DNA of 64,000 nucleotides from Rachicladosporium sp. CCFEE 5018 (Eukaryota > Ascomycota > Dothideomycetes > Cladosporiales > Cladosporiaceae). This document shows, in pieces, positions 10,885-20,700 of the stretch (its first letter is position 1; every line of letters begins with the position of its first letter). The position numbers and the translations under genes were made by a program. Under the pieces are notes generated by a model that saw nothing but the letters and a program-made list of their open reading frames with translations, did not search any database and was not told the DNA's origin. The stretch lies in NCBI GenBank assembly GCA_002077045.2, contig KZ111149.1:569624-633623 (forward strand), written 5' to 3'.

Positions 10885-13731
10885 TCATGTCAGCGGCACC
10901 GCCACTCGCTGCGCCGCATCGTCCAAATCCGCAGCATCCTTCTTCGCCAACGCCTCAGCAGTGAGCGGGATACTGTGCGCACTAGCCGCGCTCCTCCTGC
11001 CATTGGCATTCGGCTCGACCAGCGTATCCTCTTCAGGAGGACTGATGGGACTTCCAGCTTCTTCGCTAAGTAGACCAGGGCTTCCTAACCCGGGGCTTCC
11101 CATACCTGGACTACCGAGTTCAGGGCCGAACTGATCCATCTCCTCCCACTTCTCGTCGCAATCGTCCTCGTCGTCTTCATCCAGCGGAAGTGCACTCTGA
11201 AGTCCAGGTCCAGGGTCAAATTCATCATCTTCGTCCTCTTCTTCCTCCTGAATCCCACCAATCATCTCCCCGCTCCGCCGGCCAGGGACGCTACCAGATC
11301 TCGATGAAGCGCCCATAGGCACTCTACCAAAGCCGCTTGGCGATGCTGAGTTACCCGCCATAGGACCTTTGAACACCGACCGTTTCCTTCTGGCGAATAT
11401 CGGCAAGCCGGGAGAGCTCGGACCGAACCCTCCACCTCCGAGTGCGGCTGCTGCTTGCGGAAAGCCCTGCAGCGTGCCAAGTGTGGAAGGCGGAGGTCGG
11501 CGGGAGACTCGAATGCCAGATGGGAAGACCGTGGACGTTGGCGTAGCGGGCAGGACTTTGACTGAGCTGTGAGGCGAGCGAGCCATGCGAGATGCGGATG
11601 TCGCTGAGAGACCCGAGGGCGAAGCGACGGAGTTGCTGGACGTTGAAGAGGCTTTGGATAGACTGTGGCCGTGAGCTGGCGCAGACGGGTAGGCGCTGCG
11701 GATCGATGAGACGGATGAAGACGTCGATTTGCGACCTCGAAGGCCGACTGAGGAGCGACGATACGAAGAGTGAGGGGTCAGTGTATGAGGACTCAAGGAC
11801 TGCCGTTTGCGAATGATGCTGTTCCGACTCTCGGCTGAGGCATCAGTGTTCAGTCTTGGTCTGGCGGAGAGTGTCTGTCGTTGAAGGAGCTCTGGACGAC
11901 CCTTGTCGCCGATAGCCTTCCTTGGAATAGTGAGGGTCGTGGCGCTGCGGGTGATGTCTTTTCGGGCAAGACTGCCTTGCTCAGCTACGTGAACACCATT
12001 CATCTGGATCTCAGGACTATCCCGGCCTTTAGACTTGTCACTGCCCTGACTGTTGGGTGATTTCGTACGCTTCGCGCCTTCCTTGAACCAGTGCTTGAAC
12101 ATCTGTAGTTGTTGCTTGAGAGGTTGCTGGTAGAAGTTCTTTTTCCGTTGTGGTGGAGGAATGTAAGATGGACTCAAAAGATCAGGATTGACCGTGACAT
12201 TCCGCAGCATGCTGGTGCTACTTCGACTGATTGTGCGTGGCCGTCGTACCGCTGGCGTGTTGGGATCCTTTGGTGGAGGCGCGGGTCGACTCCGACTTCG
12301 ACTCGGGTCTCGTTCGTCTGGCAGTAGCTTGGGAAGAGGCAGCCTATTCTCTTGCTCTACTTCGGGTGAAGGCGCTTTTAACTCAGGCACCTTCGGAAGC
12401 TCCAGCAACTGGCTATGGCGATGTAGACTGCCATTGCGACGCGACATCCGCCGGCCCCTAGCCTGCGGAGACGCGCCAAGTGCAATCTCGTCACCTTCGT
12501 GGATTTCGCCCAACAACGCACTTTGCGCGAGCAACCTGCTACTTGCTGCACTTAGCCGTCGCAGCGACTTTGTCTCGGCTTCACGATCCTTGCGTTTTCG
12601 TTCCCTCCTTCGCTCTTTCCGCTGCTCCTTCTCGATCAACAGAGCCCACCAGCCCGCCAATGCATCACATCTTTGCGACAGCACATTCTCGATGACTGTG
12701 TCAATGTCCACGCCAGCACTTCGCATGCGCTGCAGAGTATCCTTCTCAAGTTGCGTACTGAACGGAGCCGGCTGCTGCAACTTGAGAATCTCATGCTGCT
12801 GTGGCGAATGATCCGCAAGCCAAGGGTCCTTCAGTATGTCACCCAATGAAGGTCTGAGAATCGGCCGCTTCGACAACAGCTTCTTGATCAAGTCCCTCGC
12901 TGCCTCCGGCATGTACTCGGGATATACCGGCTCCTCCGCCAGGATTCTCCTCTTCGTCTCACTCTCATCCTCCTCATCGAATGGCAGCTCCCCACATATC
13001 AGCGCATACAGGATAATTCCAAGACTCCACACATCCACCTTCTCTCCAGCATACTTCTCACCCCTCAACATCTCTGGCGCCGAGTAACACACAGTCCCAC
13101 ACCATGTTTGCAGATAGCTCGTAGACCCCTGGTACTCCCTCGTGAACCCAAAATCGACCAACTTGACATTACCATTCTTGTCCAGCAGGATGTTTTCCAG
13201 CTTCAAATCCCGATGCACACACTGCTTAGCATGCACATAGCTGACAGCCCCAACCAGCTGCGTGAAGATCCTCTGCACCTTCGCCGCCTCCATTCGCCCA
13301 TGCTCAAGCAAATGATTGTACAGCTCATCCCCCGGACACCATTCCAGCACGAGCCATACTAGAGTCTCCGTAACAATCACCTCGTACAGTCGCGCGATAT
13401 GAGGGTGCAGGAACTGCCTATGATGGTGGATCTCGCGCGCGAGGTTCGCGTCGTCCTTCTTCGCACTCTTGAGAACGACCTTGGAGCCATTTGTGAGTTT
13501 GTGCGAGGCGAGGTAGACGCGGCCGAAGCTGCCTTTGCCTATCAGGCGGCCGAGGGAGTAGTTGCCGACAGTTGTGAGGTCGAGCGAGGAGAAGTCGGAG
13601 AGGAGGGATTGGTAGGACGTAGCGAGCTGAACTGAGTTAGCAATGGGCTATGTCTCGAAGAGCATGATGAGACATACTTTGGTCTTGTGCTCCTGCAGGG
13701 CGTACTCTGCTGGCGTTCTTGCCGGCGGCAT
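10885..13731 (-). CDS. KIN4: KIN4-like CAMK-family Ser/Thr protein kinase (contig 1 copy)
   Basis: Protein kinase of the fungal KIN4-like group; in yeast Kin4 acts in the spindle position checkpoint. Model complement(join(10885..13626,13678..13731)), 931 residues. A tiny first exon encodes MPPARTPAEYALQEHKTK; a 51-bp intron (GTATGT, CAG) follows. The kinase domain covers about residues 41-290: glycine loop GKGSFGRV (48-56), VVLK lysine, helix-C REIHHH, HRDLKLEN (156-163), DFG (176-178) and APE (201-203), so all catalytic residues are present. The long C-terminal half is basic and serine-rich with an acidic run (EEEEDEDDE) and SPG repeats near the end, probably a disordered regulatory tail. 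Convergent with the dioxygenase gene. The subfamily assignment is weaker than the kinase call. Confidence 0.82.
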
Positions 13732-14383
13732 CAGGCGCTCGCCTGGCGCGAAAGACTACACCACAGTTCTCTTATCTGACAAGCCTCGGTCGCTGTGTTC
13801 AAAACTATCACTGCCTCGGAATGTGACTATGGTTTCAGCCCTACAGGTTCCCGAAGCCCTGGGTTGGCGATCACAGAAGGCTGATGACTCGAGACCGGAA
13901 TACTCGGGAGGATGGGAGGGCTTTCGTCGGGCATGACAGTGCAAGGGAAGAGATCAGTCAATGAGGAATTAGTAATGAGCAAAGCATCCATGCCGCACCG
14001 TCGACATCCATCCCTGTCTTGCAATATTGAGGTTGCGGCTCACTTGTCATTGGCCCCTGCGAACCTGGTCGTAGCTTGGTTCAGCCCTCTTGATCGACAT
14101 GCCATGTGGCAGTGACATAGCTTATCCTCCGGGTTCTCCATGTACATGAATCGCACTGGAGGAAGGACCAATAGTTGTGAACGATTAAGCGAGTATGATA
14201 AGGTCTCGTCGTGGGTTTGCTAGCAAACTGGAATATTGCAAGAACTCGAGATACAGTACTCGAGAGGGACTCGATATCGCTTCAGGGCCATCGCGTAAGG
14301 CCACAAGCCTACGCGGCATACATATGTGTTCAATCCGATGCTATCTACCTACCAGCCGCTGGCCTTCACCGCAGCCAATACAC
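13732..14383. promoter_or_regulatory. Promoter side of the kinase gene; unusually conserved between copies
   Basis: 652 bp between the kinase start and the SHR3 stop. No coding signal. It holds a 158-bp stretch (14021-14178) with no difference from 28939-29096 on contig 2, a 14-bp perfect palindrome GTTTGCTAGCAAAC at 14215-14228, and two CTCGAG sites flanking ATACAGTA further along. These are candidate control sites for the kinase. Confidence 0.45.
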
Positions 14384-15102
14384 TCACTTCGTCTTCTTCC
14401 CCTCCTTCCCCGCCGCCTTCCTCTCCTCCCTCGCCTTATCCATAGCCGCAATCTCCTCCGCCTCCTTTCTTTGCGCATACCACTGCCCCACTTGCAGGAT
14501 CAACACGCCGACCAGCACGAGCGCCAGGATAGTATCACTAGCAGCCAGAACCCTCAAGCTATCTTCCCGTCCAATGAAATCCGCATCAACACCATCCGCA
14601 ACCTTCGCTACAAAGCTCTCGCCTTTGGGGAGTACTTTGCCTCCGTAAGCGCCGGCTGTGACTGTCCGCATGCCCTTGACGAGGTTGGCGATGTAGACTG
14701 CGATGCCGCACATGTAGAGGGCGAGGGAGGCGCCGTCGAAGAGCATGTTTGCTTCGCTGGGCTTGTAGAGCTTCATGAGGAAGCCTAGTAGGCCTGTACC
14801 GATCACGATGTGCAATATTCTGCTGATGAGCGGAGGACTGGCGTGCAGGAACTTGAGGTGTGCTTCTTGTAAGTCGAAGAAAGGTGCGCGGGGATCAAGC
14901 GAAGGGTCTGCGCCGAGGGCAGCTATGGGGGAGGTCCAGAGGACATGGTAGTCGTAGGGGAAGAGGGCGAAGAGGATGCCGAGGAAGAAGCATGTTGCTG
15001 AGAGGAATGTTAGCGATATTCCTGTGTAGATCTGGTGGAATGGTGAGACGTACGGCCAATAATTAGGAATGTCGCAAAGGGTGCGGTGCCGCGGACGGGC
15101 AT
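14384..15102 (-). CDS. SHR3: SHR3, ER packaging chaperone for amino-acid permeases (contig 1 copy)
   Basis: SHR3 is a four-span ER membrane protein needed for folding and ER exit of amino-acid permeases. Model complement(join(14384..14997,15054..15102)), 220 residues, normal for the family. Exon 1 gives MPVRGTAPFATFLIIG; the 56-bp intron (GTACGT, CAG) is phase 1. Exon 2 continues FFLGILFALFPYDYHVLW, then the lumenal DPSLDPRAPFFDLQEAHLKF block, further hydrophobic spans (HIVIGTGLLGFLMKL, LALYMCGIAVYIANLV, TILALVLVGVLILQVG) and a lysine-rich cytosolic tail ending GKEGKKTK. The SHR3-specific order of motifs makes this a firm call. Confidence 0.92.
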
Positions 15103-15444
15103 TGTGAAGGTCGACGCGCAGGGCGCAAGTATATGATAGGAGTACAGCAGTCAGGGTAGATCAATAGGAAAGCGTAGGGGTGGTTTTGGTCGCGAAGAGG
15201 TCGGCCTTGCACAGCCGACACGCATTGCGTCTCATTGAATGCGAGACTGAAAGCGAGCTCAAACATAGTCCGTGCGCATTCACATGTCAGACTCGGATAA
15301 GGCTTTCTCTACACGCACACGATCACATCCATAAAACGGAAGACGCGTGTAATTAGCAAAAGTAGCATACGCAGAGTACATTAAGCCCACGAGACTACTC
15401 CCACGCCAAATGTCCCCGGTCCCACCTAAGGCCCTTCCCACCCC
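15103..15444. other. SHR3 upstream / NAD(P)-protein downstream spacer
   Basis: 342 bp, no coding signal. It should hold the SHR3 promoter and the 3' UTR of the NAD(P)-binding gene. The sequence is nearly the same in the contig 2 copy. Confidence 0.4.
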
Positions 15445-16279
15445 TCAATGCGTCAAATGCACACCCCCATTAATCCACTGCCTCTCGGGCTCCCCCTTGA
15501 CCAACTTCTCAAACATCCACTCCCCCACATCCTTCCTCTCAGTAAAATACCCTCTAGCCGGCTCATCGTCCGTGCCAACCCTCAGACTCTGCCACCCCTT
15601 CGTGCTGCCTGCAAAGAAACTCGGGCGGACTGTGACGCTCGCCCTGATAGCCCTCTCTGACTCGGATTTCCGGACCTCCTGGCGGACGAGGCTGTCCATG
15701 ACCTCTTTGTCGACGTGCGGCGAGTGTAAGAGCCACTTGTAGAATGGAATCCAGAGCAAGGGGATGTCGCGGGGTTTGCCAGGGGCGGGAATGCCGGTCG
15801 TGGAGATGGGGATCAGGAGAGGTTTCTTTGCTGTGGAGCCGGCCGTTACGGTTCTGAGGGCGGCGAGGATGCTGGACATGGCGTCGCGGCAGATGCTCTC
15901 ATCTGCGAGGACCATTGGGTAGAGACTGAAGACGAGTTTGACGGCTGGAGACGGGCATTAGCTGATGATCAGGAGTCAGGAGAAGTAGTGAGGGCAACAC
16001 ACCAGTAGCACCGACGCCGCTAACGACGGTGTCGACCACAGCGCCGTTGATGACGAGAGTCCGCTCCACGGCTTCGGAGTTGCGGATGTCGCCTTGGGTG
16101 ATCGTGAGGTAGCGGTCTTGGGTCTCTTGTGAGACGCCCTTGGCTGTCATCGATGCTGAGAGCTTTGCTGGGGTGCGTGCGAGGGCGCTGCAGTGGTAGC
16201 CAGCTTTCAGAGCGGCGGCGAGGCAGAAGCCAGCGCTATCGCCTGTTGCGCCGAAGAAGGCGACGGTCTTATTGGACAT
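15445..16279 (-). CDS. NAD(P)-binding Rossmann protein, NmrA/atypical SDR type (contig 1 copy)
   Basis: Model complement(join(15445..15944,16003..16279)), 258 residues, with a 58-bp intron (donor GTGTGT, acceptor CAG, phase 1). The N-terminus begins a Rossmann fold: VAFFGATGDSAG at residues 6-17 supplies the GxxGxxG-like dinucleotide loop, followed by LARTPAKL and later GDIRNSEAVERTL and VVSGVGATG, as in NmrA-like and atypical short-chain dehydrogenases. No catalytic YxxxK is obvious, so it may be a redox-sensing binder rather than an enzyme. Substrate unknown. Intact in both copies, but the contig 2 copy reads GAGG instead of GATG in the loop. Confidence 0.75.
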
Positions 16280-16893
16280 TGTGGTGGTGGTCGGTGTGGG
16301 ATGGAAGACGCTTTCGAGATTGTTTAATCGGGAGGGTGTCGAGGGCTGCTCTTCAGGATCTGGCCCTCGTATGAGATGGGGGTGCGATACAGCTTTAATA
16401 TCGTGCGTTGGTGAAGATGATTGAATTGTGTTGATGTGATGAGAAGGGATGTTGAGTGGAAAGATGAGGGTACTTATGCTGTTGCGTTGTGTGTACATGC
16501 GTCCCTCGTGCTGCGGGCTGTGTTATTGTTCATACATTGATTGCCTGAGATCTGCGTCACATTTCGGCGTCCTCAAAGGCGGTCTTCTACGAACTCTCGC
16601 ATTCGCGTCGCTTAAGGGAGCACGTGATCTCGCTTGTTCCAAACGACGCGAGATCACGTGTTATGCGCAGGCAAATGAATGCGAGCTTCGGAAGAACTCG
16701 TGACGGAAACCTCCAAGAGCAGCCCGCGTCCGGTGGAGATATTCCGCAGCATGTTGCTGCACATTAGCCAACGCATGATCCATGGATCCCTGAGCAGCAG
16801 CAAGACTGAAGCTCTCGAATGTCCGTTCTGACTTCGTCTCTCAGTCATCCTCTGGTTGTGATCGATCCTGGTGTTGGATCTTCTTGTCTTGCC
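16280..16893. promoter_or_regulatory. Fast-diverging spacer with a 13-bp inverted repeat containing CACGTG
   Basis: 614 bp upstream of the NAD(P)-binding gene and downstream of LSM5. It contains CACGTGATCTCGC at 16621-16633 and its exact reverse complement at 16648-16660, separated by 14 bp. CACGTG is the core of bHLH (E-box) sites. The matching contig 2 spacer (31198-31795) is strongly diverged and keeps only a weaker CTCGCTT/AAGCGAG hairpin. Confidence 0.5.
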
Positions 16894-17368
16894 TCATGCC
16901 TCGCCTTCAGCAAGACCGCCGGGAACAAGCTATACCGCAATCAGTCCGTGACAATATGAAGCTCGACTTGAGAGTATGTCTTGCCATGCAGATGTTGTTG
17001 CCGTTTAGCAGGATCTTCGAAAGCTTCGTTGTCGTGCCATCGTAGTCGCTACCACCGCTGGTCAATACGGACCGTGGGCTTTTTGCACTCTATTGCATAC
17101 TGCTCTGTCACGTCCTCAAGCACCATGTCTGCGCCACACCGTTAGTGATATCTATGCACACCGTCGTCGCCAGTGGTCGTTACGAACTAACGAAGTCGTC
17201 GAATCCACTCAAGACACCGCTAAACTCTGTGGTTCTCCATTAGTAGTTGGAAGGGAAATGTTATAGATGGAGAAGGACTGGAATACCCTTGTCGCCCTTC
17301 ATGATGACCTGGATCCGAGAGCCAATGCAACGATCGATGAGCTCTAGAGGCATCAGTTGGGACGCCAT
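16894..17368 (-). CDS. LSM5: U6 snRNA-associated Sm-like protein LSm5, five exons (contig 1 copy)
   Basis: LSm5 is a ring subunit of both the nuclear LSm2-8 complex (U6 snRNA, splicing) and the cytoplasmic LSm1-7 complex (mRNA decapping). I assembled it by hand: complement(join(16894..16929,16985..17048,17101..17128,17188..17226,17287..17368)), 82 residues. Sm motif 1 runs from PLELIDRCIGSRIQVIMKGD through GFDDFVNMVLEDV; Sm motif 2 is LLNGNNICMLVPGG. All junctions keep frame. Three acceptors are CAG, the other two TAG; donors include a weak GTTCGT after exon 2 and a GC donor (GCAAGA) after exon 4. An ACTAAT branch site lies in the first intron. The exons are too small to show as a single frame. 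Divergent from the exonuclease gene. Confidence 0.88.
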
Positions 17369-17749
17369 GATGAGTGATGATGGAGGGGATGTCGTCGTTG
17401 TCAAATCGATCAATTGTTTGAATTACCAGTAGCGTCAGTTCTCACTGTCGTGGACCTAGAATGGTGGTAATATTTTACTTGACTAAGCTGGACTAGCGCA
17501 GCGGCTAACCCCGAGCTCGGCTTCTAAAGCAGACTCCACGAAGATGCTAAACGGTCTAATCGGTGTATGCCAGAGATATTTACGATGAGCTACCGTATAA
17601 TACTCCCGCAAGAACATACGTTCATTGAGCTGCACACCCGCTTCCAATGGTATAACGCGCTTCGTGCAACAAACACCTTAAGCTTCATCATAGCATTGCA
17701 GGCGTTTGGGGTGTCTATTTGTCCTGCAGTACAGGTCAAGCAGTAGGGA
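17369..17749. other. Divergent promoter of LSM5 and the exonuclease gene (contig 1)
   Basis: 381 bp between two divergently transcribed starts, well conserved with 32272-32652. No coding signal. Confidence 0.45.
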
Positions 17750-20700
17750 ATGCCATGCCGGCAGATCACACAAATTGATGCTGCAGCACGAACAAGCTAC
17801 GCCGCCACCTGCTCAGGACTGTACATACCACGCAGGCGTCTGCGTTACGATTTCCAGGAAGAGCACCGGCTGAGCCCTGGGGAACCACGACATGCGTTCA
17901 GCCACGATGATGTACGCCGGCCTTCGCAGCGGCCCATCAATGCAAGATGGGACCAGTCTCGGGGACTGGCCTTTCAGACGAATCGAAGAGCCACCCTGGG
18001 CCTTCACATAATGTCGACTGGAAAGAACCCTACTCGGCAGACTGCTGTCCGCGCTCAGCGAAATTATGCGACGAGACCCGGCGCATCTGGCACGTCTGTA
18101 CGACCACCTCCTTTGCCCCGAGGGCCGATCAGTGCTAGTCCGACCCCAAAGCCGGCACAGACTTACAAACCTGCTGACTCGCCCATGGGATATGATATGA
18201 AGCGGAAAGACACTGCGGCCCCTGCTGAGTCCGAGAAAGCTAGAAATATCCGGGAGAAAGCAGCTCTACAAGCTCAGTTGTCGAATGAGACCAGGGAGAA
18301 ACTGAAGGCCAAGTCCGAGCGTGAAGATCTTGAACAGCAACGCAAGGCTCTACAGGCTACTATCAGCACTATGAAAGCCCAATCGGAGAAGGACCGGGAA
18401 GATGCTTGGCGCAGAGGCCAGCACGTAGCAGAGCGACAAGTTGCGCAGGAGCTTGGACCGCTGCAAAGCAAATTGGAATCGGCGCTACGTGAACGGGATA
18501 AGGCATACATGGCTCTCAGTCCAGTGAAAGCAAGTCTATCAGAGACAGATACCAAGCTCAGGAGAGAGCGCGAACTGCACTCAGACACTCTCGGGAGGCT
18601 CATGTCGCAGCACGATCACGAGATCGAAGAGCTGAAACGAATACATAAGAGAGAAGTATTGCAGGAGACTCAAGGGAGGGATGCTCGCGACGCTGTACGC
18701 AAAGAATACAGTGAGTATCAAGCTTTATTTGACAAGGCGCTCGAGGTGCGCTTCGGATTCCTCACCCAGTCAAACGACATCATTAGACTGCTTGCCAAAG
18801 GCCGCGACCGTGTTCGAAAGCTCCAAGCAGATCTACAAGACTTCTGTCGCGTGCAATCCGGTGTTGCGCCGTATAAAAACGCCCTGATCAGCATGGCTGC
18901 AGAGCTAACGCAGGAATGGGGAACTGGCATCAAGAATATCGAGACGGCTCGCGAACTGGCCTCCAAGGCTACTTCAGACTTCCAGGGTACCGCCCACCTG
19001 ACACGCAGCATGACACGTGCCCTTCGCTCGCATGGCTCGACATCTCGGCATATTGCGGTCGAGCTCATGCACGTCATTCTGCTCGGCGAGCCTGCTGTCA
19101 ATCTACGAAATGGAATGGATCAAGAACGCTCCAAACTTGCTCTCCAAGCAAAAGAGTCCGACAACGCTACAGTGAGAGAAGAAATAGAGCATGACCTGCG
19201 CGCGATACAGCCAAGGAAGCAAGCGTCGAGAAACATGCTCGCTGCTTTGCGCTATCAGCGCGAGTACGACGTACTGCAGGCCGTCAAGGCTGCACCGTAC
19301 GTGGAACAGGAGGCGTTCATGAGCACGCGAGAGACCGAGGAAAGCATCAAAGAGTCGCACCGCCTTTACAGACAATACCTGGACGATAACCCAGATGTGA
19401 AGGGGAGCACAGGTGCGATTCGACAGATGTTCAGGGAGTGCATGAACTCGATAGCTCTACAGGCACGCAAAGAGGCTACATACGCACAAGGCTTGGATCC
19501 TACGCAGACGAGCGTACGTCAAGCGGAAGTCCATCGTCTGCTCGATAGACTTCTTCGCGAAGCTGAGGCGCGGAAGTTGGAGGCTCTGAAAGCCATGACG
19601 GGCGGAGGACGATATTTTAGGAGTACCTTGACGTTACATGATGTCGGCACACCAACTGCCCCTCGAGTGCCAGGCTTCGCGCGAGCAAATTCGCCGTCTA
19701 AGACGAAGGCGTCGACACCAAGCAGAGCAGCTGGCAACACGTCGACCATTGGATTACAGACGAAGCTGGGCTTATTGGCACGACAACTGGGTCAGATTGG
19801 CCTCACGACGGACACGAAGCGCCAGCTCCAGATGGAGTGGGCATCGATCAAATCGCAACTCATGAGGGGCAATCTGGCGGGTATAGCGCGTAAGGTGCAA
19901 AACGCGCCTGAAAACATGCGTAGACTGTACGAACGAGAGACCGTCCGACTGCAAGCACAACTGGAGGAGCATGAGGCACGATATCCCGCGATCACCATGC
20001 CGTCTTCCGGAATGGAGAACTCCACACTAGATGACGCGCCAGTCGCACCGCCCCCTGTAACAGTGGCTCGCGTAACATACAGCCCAGTCACGCCCCAGTT
20101 CAGTAGTGCGAAACTTCGTCCTCGTGGAGGACGCACCTTGAGAAAACGGGTCATTTCGCAACCACGAGCGTACCACTCCATGTCGCACGGGCCTCCGCCT
20201 CGGCTGCATCCGCGCGCTTATGCAAACATCACGTCGCGTCTACAGCACGGTTTGCCACCGGCTGCTGCATTCACCAGAAATGGCAGTAGTATTTGCGCGC
20301 TCGGCGAATATACCCGGACACCCACGACGCTAGGATCGACTCCGGCGAGTCGCCTCCATTACTCCGCCGCGATGTCCGCTGCCGTCCTAGAGAGCGACTC
20401 CGACAGCTTCGCGGACAGCAGCTCGGAGTCAAACAGCATAGCCTCCATATCTGATGAAATAGAGCTCACTTACAAGATTTCACCGGACGACTTCAAGAAG
20501 GCGGTGGTCGCATCACCGAACACCAGTGCCGCATTCTGGTCCTATCGACTGTACAAGGACGGAGATGGCAAGCAGCCTGTTGTACACTATTGCAAAACCT
20601 ACGAGCAGACTGTCGAGCAACTCACGAAATTCGCGAACTACAAGGTCCTTGGTTTCGACCTCGAGTGGGAGCCGTATGCGCATCCAGGGAAGGCACCGGT

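Noticed and set aside
11592..13362. Plus-strand frames opposite the kinase (for example 12188-12811)
   Set aside because: They are Ser/Arg-rich antisense shadows of the kinase tail, with no independent support.
17460..17570. Possible tRNA gene in the LSM5/exonuclease promoter
   Set aside because: I could not fold a cloverleaf with proper D- and T-loop motifs.
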